Source: SYIM01 sp044359405
GTDB lineage: Bacteria; Pseudomonadota; Gammaproteobacteria; Burkholderiales; Burkholderiaceae_E
Assembly (NCBI GenBank): GCA_044359405.1
Contig: JBIKMC010000236.1
Coordinates: forward strand, 1-5,351
Direction: 5' to 3'
DNA length: 5,351 bases
The position numbers and the translations under genes were made by a program. The notes beneath the pieces were generated by a model. It was not told where the DNA came from. It saw nothing but the letters and a program-made list of their open reading frames with translations, and searched no databases. How positions within the stretch are numbered: position 1 is the first letter of the stretch; each line of letters begins with the position of its first letter. Shown here one piece after another: positions 1 to 5,351 of the stretch.

Positions 1-3000
1 TGATTCTGCAAACGTGGCTCTCGCCGGCGCCGCCGCTTCGCCTGCATTCGCGGTTGATACACAGCAGCCGGTCCTGATGGGCAAGAGCATTGATCGGGTT
101 GCTGGCGAAATCACGCTTGAATTCGACGAAGCCCTGGCCCTGTCGGCCGATGGCGCTATTGATCCCCAGCAGTTCCAGGTCGAAGCCATCGATGCGCAAA
201 CGTTGTCGGCGGTGCAGCTCGCGGTTCAGTCAGTACGAATCGACGGCGATAAGCTGGTGTTGGTCATGGCGAATGCGCTGACTGAAACGGTCGATGAGAA
301 GGTCAGTCTCACGCGCGGTACGTCTGGCGCTCTGATCAATGACTCGGCGGGCAACGCGCTCGAGAGCTTTTCGCCGCTGCGGGTATCGGACGGACTCATC
401 CGTGATGCCAAAGTACTGATCGAGTTCACGGAGAATGGAGTCAGCAAGACAGAAGACACGGGTCTTGTCACCAACGTACAGGGCGATTTCTTCTTGCCTG
501 CTCGGTACACGGAGGGTAAGTATGCGGGCGGTACGCTGATCATTTCTGGCGGTGTCAATATTGACACCGGCATACCCAATGCGCTCGACATGCGGGTGCC
601 GCTCGGGGTATCGGCGGTCACCCCTTTCACTGCCTTGAATGAGGCAGTCGACAGCTACCTCAACGGGCTTTTTGCGCCGGCTGCCCAGCGTGACGCCGCT
701 GATGGAGAGGTTTTGGCGAGTTTGCGCGAGGTGGGCGTTGACAGCGCTGCCTCGCTCACGGCCGGCTTTTCCAAGTCACTCATGGCTACGGCCTTCGGAC
801 TGCCCGCGGGTGCCGATGTTTCCAAAATCACGCCGCAGTCATTCGCTGGGCTGACTAATCCGCCCGCTGCGGTGGTGCTGCTGCAGAAAGTCGCTACGCA
901 AATCGCCGCTATTTCGTCGGAGGCTGTCGGAGCCAGCAATAACCAGGGTGGCGCAGCGACGGTGCTCGAGAACCTCGCCAAGCAGATCGTTGTAAGTGCG
1001 GTGGCAGGGCAGACGCTTGATTTGTCGAACCCCGGCGTGCTCCAGAACGCCTATCAGGGGCTGGGTATCGACAACGAGTCGGTTGCAGCGATTGCTGATG
1101 CAACCAAGGCCATTTCGTCCGCCGCAGCCGACAACGGTCTGGGCGGCATTTCTGCGGCCCAGTCGCAGCTGTTGGACACCAAGGCGCCAAACGCGCCCAC
1201 GGGCATTGAGGTGCGCGGTTTGACCGCAGGTTCGTCTACGGTCAACGCCAGCAAACCCACGGTACGTGTCACGCTCGATACCGAGTCTGATCAGGGCGGT
1301 GCTGTCGTCGCTGGAGACACGGTGGTGCTGTTGAACGGCAGCGTGCAGGTCGGTTACAAGTCTCTGTCGGCCAACGATTTGACGGCTCGTTATGTTGATC
1401 TGCAACCCGAATATGACCTGCGTGACGGCGCTGCCAGCTTCTCGGCGGTGATCGTCGACCGCGCGGGTAACGCCAGCCCGTCTCATGCTCAGAACTCGTC
1501 GGTGCCGTTAGCACAAGTCCAGATCGTGACGGGTAGTTCCGTGCCGGTCGATACGGTGGCGCCGAATGCGCCGACCATCGACGCGCCTAACAACGCAATC
1601 CAGATCAACGCGGCCGCGCGTGCGGCGGGCGTTACGCTGAGCGGCAACGCCGAAGAAAACGCGTTCGTGGAGCTGTCTTGGGGCTCTGGCGCAAATGCGC
1701 GCAAGATCACGTTGAAAGCAGACGCAGCGGGCGATTGGAGTTACCCCCTGTCGGCAGCCGATTATCGTTTGCTGGGCAGTGGTGCGTCGATCTCGGCAGT
1801 GGCGGTCGATGCAGCCGGCAACCGCAGTGCGGTATCGACGCCGGTCGTGCTCACGGTCGACACGGTCAATCCGGTGCTCACGCCGATCGTTGTTGTCGAT
1901 GCCCAGCAGGCGGGTGTCGGGTTGTCTGCAACGTCAGATGCGACCCCTCAAATTCGGTTCACGACCGACGCCGGCGCCAAGCTCGAGTTTGATTGGGATG
2001 GCGACGGTGCCTTCGATGACCAGACCATTGCTTCGGCTGCGACGGCGATCGTTGCCCAGTCTGCGCCCACCGATCTCCCTGAGGGCAACCGGGTGGTTCG
2101 CGTCAAGGCGACCGATGCAGCTCTGAACGTGACCGAGCGAGCGATTGAGTTCGTCATCGACAAGACTGCTCCGGCGGCGGGCGCAATTTCCGTCGATGCC
2201 GCTGAAGCGGGTTCGAAAAAAATCACGATCCGTTTCACCGAATCGGTTGACGCATCGCTGTCGATTTCAGATCTCACGGCATCGGGCGTGGGTGCCAGTT
2301 TCGGTACCGGCGCCACAATTGCGCCGCTGGATGCGGCTGGTGGGCGTGCACGTGCTTTCGTGCTGACGCTGGGTGCTGATGCAGTGCTTGCGGAAGGCAA
2401 CCAGATATCCGTCTCGGCGGCAAAACTGGGCGACTGGCTTGGCAATACCCCGTCGACACCCTTGAGCTTTGCGGTCCCCGCCATCGACAACACGAAGCCG
2501 ACTGGCAGCTTTGTTATCAGCGAAGCGGCCGTCGGCCCGGGGCAGGCCGCGACTATCACCATCAACTTCACTGAGCGTGTGGTCGGATTCGGCGCAGACG
2601 ATTTGTCGGTCAGCACTGTCGGAGGCGTCGCTGCAGGCACCTTGGGCGCAGTCCGCCGTGTCAGCGACGCGAACGATTCCACCCCGTCCTTTGAGGTGTC
2701 TTTTACACCGGTTGCAGGTTTGCAGGGTCCCGTCACCATCAGCCTCAACAATGGCAGCTTCAGCGATCTGTCGGGTAACCGGTATTCGTCGACCAATGCA
2801 GTTCCGGGTACGGTCAACGTCGATACCAAGGCGCCGACGCTTGAGATCACCAGTGACGATCTGTCATTGAATCAGGGTGACAGTGCAACACTCTCCTTCA
2901 AATTCTCCGAAGCATTGACCACCCAGGCGGTACAGTCGGCTGTGAAACTGTCGGCTGGCGCAAGCCTGTCGGGCCTGACCCCGGTTCAAGGGAGCGATGG

Positions 3001-5351
3001 TAAAGAGTTCACGGCGATCGTCACGCCGGCGGCCAACGCAGCGGGTGTCATCAGCATCGGTGTCGAGGGCTTGAAGGATCTGGCAGGCAACGCCACGAGC
3101 GTGCTCAGCCGCCCGGTAATCGCCTTCGACACGGCGGCACCGGCGGCGCCGTCGTTCACGACGGCAAAACCAACGGCGATCGAGGATGGGTGGCTGAATG
3201 CAGCCGAATCGACTGCCGGGATCAAAGTGCGGGTGATGCTTCCCGCAGGCACCGGTGTGTCGCAGGTCGTTGCAGGCGATTCGCTTGAACTGCGCCTTCA
3301 GGGCGCCCAATCCGCCCTGTCGACGCGTACGCTGGAGGCAACCGACCTGCAGCGTGGGTACGTTGAATTCGACGTCACCAAGACCCAGCTCGGGGCCGAT
3401 GGCAACAAGGCGCTGGTGTCCAAGGTCATCGATCGGGCTGGCAATTCCAGCCCGTCAAGCGCTGCGCTGGAATTCGGGCTGGATACTGCGGCACCCCAGA
3501 TCCCTGATCCTGAGGATCCTGTGACCGTTCCGGAAAACAGCACTGACCCGTTCGTGAACTTGGGCGAGGTCGACTTGGGCGAGCCCGTCACCTGGTCGTT
3601 TGTCGACCCGACGACGTCGCTGTTTACCGTCGATGCCACCTCGACGCTGCTCAAACCTAAGAGTGCCTTCGACTTTGAAGCGCTTCCGGCCAGTGGCACG
3701 GTTCCCCTGTCGGTTCGAGCAACCGACCGTGCCGGTAACGCGACCGAGAAGACGGTTGCAGTCACGGTCACCAACGTGAACGAGGCGCCGACGATCACGA
3801 GTGGCAGTACGAATGAGGTAAACGAAGTCCCGGTGGGTGCGACGGCAGGCACAGCGGTGACGGTGTACACGACGACGGCGACTGATCCGGATGCGGGCTC
3901 AACGCTGACGTACAGCCTGAGCGGCGCCGACAGTGAACTGTTCAACATCAGCAGCGCTGGGGTGGTGAGTTTCAAGACGGCGCCCAACTTTGAAGCGCCG
4001 GCCGATGCTGGGGCCAACAACGTCTACAACTTCACGGTGACGTCGTCTGATGGTTCGTTGTCGGGTACGAAGGATGTGGCGGTCACGGTGCGCAACGTGA
4101 ACGATGCGCCGACGGTGGCCAATGCGATTCCAGACCGAGCGTTTGTGGTGGGAGGTGCGGTCGATACGTTCCAGTTTGCGGCTGGCACGTTTGCCGATCA
4201 GGATGCGAACGCGACGCTGACCTATACCGCTACGCTTGAAGGTGGTGGAGCGTTGCCGGCGTGGCTGACGTTTAACGGGGCCACGCGCACGTTCAGCGGC
4301 AACCCGACGGCGACGGGAAGCATCGATATCGTGGTTACAGCCAACGATAGTGCGTCGACCGTATCGGACACGTTTAAGTTGACTTCCGTGACGGCGCCGA
4401 CGGTGCAGAGTTTTACGGTTATCGATAACGACTCCGCGAACGGTACAAGTCTGGGCAAGGCAGGTGAGATGCTCATGTTTGTGGTGACGCTGTCGCTGCC
4501 GGTGACGTCAGCTGGCGAGATATCGGCCACGTTCAATGTCAATGGAACGACTGTGACGGCAACATGTCCGCAAGTGACCACGGCGACGAGTACCTTGCAG
4601 TTTTTGGGGTCGGAAATTCCAGCGGGCAATAACGGGTCGACGATCACGCTGACGAGTATTACGGCAACGGGTGTGGTGAGCGAGACGGGCCAGCAGTTGA
4701 TCGCGGTGACGGATCCGATCGCGCAAAGCCAAAGCTCGACGTACACGGTGGACACGACGGTGCCGACGGTCACTACAACGTCGGTGAGCTTGGCCGAGAA
4801 AAGCACGACCGGAGAGACGTTGACAGCCAACGAGACGGTGACCTGGACCCCGGGTACGGGTGGTGACACCGACTTGTTTGATCTCACGAACGGCACGCTG
4901 AAGTTCAAAGAGGCGCAAGACTTTGAGACGGCCGCGAAGACGAGCTACACGGCCAATGTGGTGGCGACGGATGCTGCGGGCAATGTGAAAAACCAGGCGG
5001 TGACGGTCACGCTGACCAATGTGAATGAAGCACCGTCGATCAGCAGTGGTGCGACGGCTTCAGTGAGCGAGAACGCGACGCAGGCGGTGTACACGACGGT
5101 GGCGAGTGACCCGGATGCGAACACGACGCTGACGTACAGCCTGAGCGGTCCAGACAAGGATGTGTTCAACATCAGCAGTTCGGGTGTGGTGACCTTCAAG
5201 GCGGCGCCCAACTTTGAGGCACCGACCGATGCGGGGGCCAACAACGTCTACAACATCACGGTAACCGCGTCTGACGGCACGTTGTCGACCCCCAAAGATG
5301 TCGCGATCACGGTCACCAACGTGAACGAGGCGCCGACGATCACGAGTGGCA
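1..5351 (+). CDS. Giant Ig-like/cadherin-repeat surface adhesin (internal fragment, open at both ends)
   Basis: Frame 2 is open from base 2 to base 5350 (1783 codons) with no stop, and no ATG looks like a true start, so both ends lie outside the window. The translation is an ordered chain of extracellular beta-sandwich domains: SWM_repeat-like (residues 19-127), a beta-plus-helical module (128-391), seven Ig-like domains (392-1160), then cadherin-like, He_PIG-like and Ig-like domains (1161-1783). Linkers such as DTKAP, DTVAP and DTAAP, 'D.AGN' turns near domain ends, and 'NVNEAP' cadherin ends recur throughout. Composition is rich in Ala, Thr, Ser, Val, Gly and Asp, and poor in Lys and aromatics. 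There is one Cys (residue 1522). No transmembrane segment or catalytic motif is visible. Known relatives are large adhesins and biofilm proteins of Gram-negative bacteria, often exported by type I secretion. The adhesin role and export route are inferred, because the diagnostic termini are not seen. A very large calcium-binding exoprotein or S-layer-like protein is an alternative. Confidence 0.93.
56..382 (+). other. SWM_repeat-like beta domain
   Basis: Residues 19-127 open with DTQQPVL. They continue with a strand pattern 'GEITLEFDEAL', a segment 'DPQQFQVEAID', an alternating hydrophobic pair 'VQSVRIDGDKLVLVMANAL', and an ending 'LINDSAGNALESF'. This order (edge strand with F.E.L, then V..V.I.G..L.L......, then I.D.AGN....F) is that of the putative flagellar-system-associated repeat (SWM_repeat) and similar Ig-like folds in large bacterial exoproteins. 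The 18 residues before it (2-55) look like the tail of the preceding domain. The family assignment is by pattern recognition; a generic bacterial Ig-like domain is the alternative. Confidence 0.6.
383..1174 (+). other. Embedded beta-plus-helical module of giant exoproteins
   Basis: Residues 128-391 differ from the rest of the chain. The first part reads 'DGLIRDAKVLIEFTENG', then 'GLVTNVQGDFFLP', then 'GGTLIISGGVNIDTG' (ending at residue 190). This resembles the SdrD-B / carboxypeptidase-regulatory-like segment that in many giant proteins reads 'DGYisGAtVflD.NgNG..d..E....tda.G.f.lp'. Here the acidic Asn-Gly loop is eroded. Next come 'VTPFTALNEAV' (from residue 206), 'AFGLPAGADVSKITPQSF' (about 264-281) and a long Ala-rich stretch predicted by eye to be helical ('AVVLLQKVATQIAAISSEAV', 'ATVLENLAKQIVVSAV', 'SVAAIADATKAISSAAADNG') up to 'AAQSQLLD'. 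From memory, this strand-plus-helix module, with 'TPLTTL' and 'LGLPAG.D' hallmarks, recurs in large Ca-binding/RTX-like proteins. I know no assigned function. Confidence 0.6.
550..569. repeat. Perfect 20-bp palindrome inside the coding sequence
   Basis: The half-site cggtgtcaat is followed directly by its exact reverse complement with no spacer; flanking bases 549 and 570 do not extend it. It encodes the middle of GGVNIDTG in the embedded helical module. No T-tract follows, so it is not a terminator. It could be chance, a protein-binding site or an mRNA feature; nothing else in the sequence decides. Confidence 0.8.
1175..1549 (+). other. Bacterial Ig-like domain 1
   Basis: Residues 392-516 open with DTKAPNAPTG. 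They carry strands 'KPTVRVTL', 'AGDTVVLLNG' and 'ASFSAVIVDRAGNASPS', and end in 'SSVPV' before the next DTVAP linker. The layout (P.V.V......GD.V.L..G....... V.DRAGN.S) is that of Ig-like repeats in biofilm-associated proteins. It is longer than its neighbours (125 residues) and most resembles Ig-like domain 7 (3128-3481). Confidence 0.72.
1550..1858 (+). other. Bacterial Ig-like domain 2 (Big_6/Big_13-like)
   Basis: Residues 517-619 run from DTVAPNAPTID through 'GVTLSGNAEENAFVEL', 'ADAAGDWSYPLSAADY' and 'ISAVAVDAAGNRS' to 'VVLTV'. The sequence 'G.a..na.V.l.....ka.A.G.Ws..l.a.d...l..G..IsA.A.DaAGN.S' is the classic signature of Bap/BapA-type Ig-like repeats. This is the best textbook match in the window. 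The exact Pfam label is not certain. Confidence 0.8.
1859..2158 (+). other. Ig/PKD-like domain with acidic loop (Ig-like 3)
   Basis: Residues 620-719 open with DTVNPVLTPIVVVD. They include 'TPQIRFTTDAGAKLEFDWDG' (residues 648-667), and residues 664-673 form the acidic loop DWDGDGAFDD. Strands 'GNRVVRVKATDAALNVTERA' and 'IEFVI' close the domain. The acidic loop has the DxDxDG spacing of calcium-binding loops and is also common in PKD-like domains ('W.D.DGDG'). Calcium binding here is inferred from spacing alone. Confidence 0.68.
2159..2485 (+). other. Bacterial Ig-like domain 4 (Big_12-like)
   Basis: Residues 720-828 run DKTAPAAGAISVD, 'KKITIRFTESVDASLSISDL', 'RAFVLTLGADAVLAEGNQIS', 'LGDWLGNTPS'. 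The strand 'itirFtEsV' followed by 'sisDL' and a final 'D..GN' turn matches the Ig-like repeats where an F.E strand precedes a 'sDlt' segment (Big_12-like). The fit is weaker than for the next domain. Confidence 0.65.
2486..2821 (+). other. Bacterial Ig-like domain 5 (Big_12-like)
   Basis: Residues 829-940 show DNTKPTGSFVISEAAVGPGQ, 'ATITINFTERVVGFGADDLS', 'FEVSFTPVAGLQGPVTISLN' and 'FSDLSGNRYSSTN', ending in 'GTVNV'. This is a full match to the Ig-like pattern 'l..Ge.atvtf.FsE.V.gf...Dl.v..g......s....ytvtftP......tisi....f.D.aGN'. Confidence 0.75.
2822..3127 (+). other. Bacterial Ig-like domain 6 (Big_12-like)
   Basis: Residues 941-1042 run DTKAPTLEITSDDLSLNQGD, 'SATLSFKFSEALTTQAVQSA', 'KEFTAIVTPAANAAGVISIG', 'LKDLAGNATS', ending in 'PVIAF'. 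It has the same F.F.E strand and closing 'D.AGN' turn as the two domains before it, so domains 4-6 look like divergent copies of one type. Confidence 0.72.
3128..3481 (+). other. Bacterial Ig-like domain 7
   Basis: Residues 1043-1160 open with DTAAPAAPSF. They contain 'EDGWLNAAESTAGIKVRVML', 'VAGDSLELRLQG', 'EATDLQRGYVEFDV' and 'KALVSKVIDRAGNSSPS', ending in 'EFGL'. The 'dGwlNaaE...g..v.v.lp....GD.l.l' layout recurs in long Ig-like arrays of exoproteins. It shares the AGD[TS].xL, DL...YV and VI.DRAGN.SPS landmarks with Ig-like domain 1 and is the last domain before the switch to the cadherin block. Confidence 0.72.
3482..3790 (+). other. Cadherin-like domain 1 with acidic/proline hinge
   Basis: Residues 1161-1263 start with DTAAP followed by a Pro/Asp/Glu-rich hinge 'QIPDPEDPVTVPENS'. 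Then come 'EPVTWSFVDPTTSLFTVDAT', 'FDFEALPASGTVPLSVRATD', 'RAGNATEKTVAVTVTNVNEA' and a closing Pro. The hallmarks are a 'vpENs' start, 'lF.vd', 'fDFEa' (the cadherin LDRE-like site) and 'v.A.D.aGN.......VTV.NVNEaP'. These acidic motifs bind calcium between tandem cadherin domains in the known family. Confidence 0.75.
3762..3806 (+). repeat. Exact 45-nt direct repeat, copy 1
   Basis: These 45 bases, encoding the junction TVTNVNEAPTITSG between cadherin-like domains 1 and 2, are identical to 5307-5351 at an offset of 1545 nt. The identity is cut off by the window edge, so the true repeat may be longer. Confidence 0.9.
3791..4114 (+). other. Cadherin-like domain 2
   Basis: Residues 1264-1371 begin with TITSGSTNEVNEVPVG and continue 'VYTTTATDPDAGSTLTYSLS', 'ELFNISSAGVVSFKTAPNFE', 'NNVYNFTVTSSDGS', 'KDVAVTVRNVNDAPT'. 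The DPDAG, NFEAP, SDG and NVNDAP motifs occupy the usual calcium-site positions of bacterial cadherin-like repeats. The protein stretch from residue 1300 to 1371 is about 76% identical (55 of 72 by hand count) to the corresponding part of cadherin-like domain 4. Confidence 0.82.
3902..4114 (+). repeat. DNA repeat copy A (within cadherin-like 2)
   Basis: Aligns without gaps to 5126-5338 at an offset of 1224 nt. A hand count gives 176 of 213 identical bases (about 83%). The longest exact runs include 3902-3924 (23 nt) and 4010-4030 (21 nt). Differences are spread over third and other codon positions, so this is an old or selected in-frame duplication, not a recent one. Confidence 0.85.
4115..4390 (+). 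other. Dystroglycan-type cadherin-like / He_PIG domain
   Basis: Residues 1372-1463 read 'VANAIPDRAFVVGGAVDTFQ', 'GTFADQDANATLTYTATLEG', 'GALPAWLTFNGATRTFSGNP', 'GSIDIVVTANDSASTVSDTF'. The order 'ipd......g....f...aF.D.d....ltYta.l..g..lPaWLtFn..t.tfsG.P...g...i.vtA.D' is the standard signature of dystroglycan-type cadherin-like (CADG) and putative Ig (He_PIG) domains. It is the only such domain in the window. Confidence 0.85.
4391..4750 (+). other. Threonine-rich Ig-like domain carrying the only cysteine
   Basis: Residues 1464-1583 begin TAPTVQSFTVIDND, continue 'GKAGEMLMFVVTLSLPVTSA', 'ATFNVNGTTVTATCPQV', 'TLQFLGSEIPAGNNGSTITL' and 'TGVVSETGQQLIAVTDP', and end 'SSTYTV' before the next DTTVPT linker. 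It has an Ig-like strand order. Thr makes up about one residue in five. The single Cys of the window is residue 1522 (4565-4567). The domain type is not one I can name with confidence. Confidence 0.6.
4751..5035 (+). other. Cadherin-like domain 3
   Basis: Residues 1584-1678 run DTTVPTVTTTSVSLAEKSTT, 'NETVTWTPGTGGDTDLFDLT', 'NGTLKFKEAQDFETAAKTSY', 'VVATDAAGNVKNQAVTVTLT' and 'NVNEAP'. The strand pairs 'tvtWt...gdtdlFdl.ngtL.Fk.aqDFE' and the end 'v.AtDaAGN.....vtVt.tNVNEAP' match bacterial cadherin-like repeats. It aligns in layout with cadherin-like 1 (same D-x-x-x-P start, a following VSLAE/VTVPE strand and the NVNEAP end) but is shorter. Confidence 0.78.
5036..5338 (+). other. Cadherin-like domain 4
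   Basis: Residues 1679-1779 run SISSGATASVSENATQ, 'AVYTTVASDPDANTTLTYSL', 'VFNISSSGVVTFKAAPNFEA', 'AGANNVYNITVTASDGT', 'KDVAITVTNVNEAPT'. It is a near copy of cadherin-like domain 2, with the same DPDA, NFEAP, SDG and NVNEAP sites. Its N-terminal part is shorter than that of domain 2. The last bases of the window (5339-5351) read into the start of a following repeat (ITSG). Confidence 0.82.
5126..5338 (+). repeat. DNA repeat copy B (within cadherin-like 4)
   Basis: Partner of 3902-4114, in the same orientation and reading frame, about 83% identical by hand count with no indel. The conserved runs encode TLTYSLSG and GANNVYN. Confidence 0.85.
5307..5351 (+). repeat. Exact 45-nt direct repeat, copy 2 (runs off the window end)
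   Basis: Identical to 3762-3806 and in the same reading frame. It encodes the end of cadherin-like domain 4 and the first residues of the next domain, which by analogy should resemble cadherin-like domain 2. Confidence 0.9.

Noticed and set aside
550..569. Palindrome read as a transcription terminator
   Set aside because: There is no following T-tract, it lacks a loop, and it sits in the middle of a continuous coding frame.
226..630. 134-codon minus-strand frame, and short + frames such as 90-281 and 639-854
   Set aside because: All overlap the recognisable coding frame and give Arg/Ser/Pro-rich sequence without family features.
839..1486. 215-codon open frame on the minus strand
   Set aside because: Antisense to the helical module and Ig-like domain 1. 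It is an Arg/His-rich translation typical of a GC-rich shadow frame, with no ribosome-binding site or domain to support it.
1948..2850. 300-codon open frame on the minus strand
   Set aside because: It lies wholly antisense to the continuous + frame. The + frame gives recognisable Ig-like domains, while this translation is a low-complexity Ser/Ala/Val/Pro mirror with no motif.
3500..3525. Clustered gatcc motifs near the hinge as a possible site-specific recombination or restriction feature
   Set aside because: They are explained by consecutive Asp-Pro codons (DPEDP); the symmetry is short and imperfect beyond 8 bp.
3298..4020. 240-codon open frame on the minus strand
   Set aside because: Antisense to the Ig-like/cadherin region. 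Its open length follows from the rarity of TTA, CTA and TCA codons in the real gene; no domain is recognisable. The minus-strand frame at 4945-5244 starts with nearly the same protein (MLAPASxGASKLGA) only because both are antisense to the duplicated cadherin repeat.
4222..4908. 228-codon open frame on the minus strand
   Set aside because: A mirror of the CADG, Thr-rich Ig and cadherin 3 domains. Its Val/Ser/Thr-rich composition reflects the repeated ACG and GTG codons read backwards.
3762..5351. Direct repeats considered as a CRISPR array or insertion-sequence ends
   Set aside because: The repeats are in frame, encode domain junctions, are far apart and have no spacer regularity. No transposase or inverted ends are present.
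1..5351. Search for a novel multi-gene system (defence, biosynthetic or toxin cluster)
   Set aside because: Only one coding frame is present and it holds structural repeat domains. No enzymatic, toxin or nucleic-acid-binding motif was found in the visible part.

Overview
The whole window is one uninterrupted reading frame on the + strand (frame 2; whole codons 2-5350, 1783 codons) with no start and no stop inside it. It is an interior piece of a single giant gene. All residue numbers here are window residues, with residue 1 at nucleotides 2-4. I see no second gene, RNA gene, mobile element, CRISPR array, promoter or terminator, and no intergenic stretch. The long open frames on the minus strand and in other + frames are shadows of this gene.

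The product is a modular, repeat-built extracellular protein of the giant adhesin / biofilm-associated (Bap/RTX-adhesin-like) kind. Reading from the 5' side: the tail of one domain; a SWM_repeat-like beta domain (56-382); a distinctive beta-plus-helical module (383-1174); seven bacterial Ig-like domains, mostly opened by a 'DTxAP'-type linker (1175-3481); then a block rich in cadherin-like domains (3482-5351). That block runs cadherin 1, cadherin 2, a dystroglycan-type cadherin/He_PIG-like domain, a Thr-rich Ig-like domain, cadherin 3 and cadherin 4. The window ends exactly where a further repeat seems to begin.

The domains probably form a long, calcium-stiffened rod that projects from the cell surface or is released, for attachment or biofilm formation. 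The ends that would prove the export route (N-terminal retention or signal region, C-terminal RTX repeats and secretion signal) lie outside the window. Type I secretion is therefore inference from architecture and from the near absence of cysteine (one Cys in 1783 residues).

The DNA is GC-rich (roughly 60% by eye) with mixed third-position use. That fits a proteobacterium, perhaps a freshwater or environmental beta- or gammaproteobacterium, but taxonomy cannot be fixed from repeats like these. The most interesting points are the helical module embedded in an otherwise all-beta rod, a higher-order DNA repeat in the cadherin block (about 83% identity at an offset of 1224 nt, plus an exact 45-nt repeat at an offset of 1545 nt running off the end), and a perfect 20-bp palindrome inside the coding sequence.
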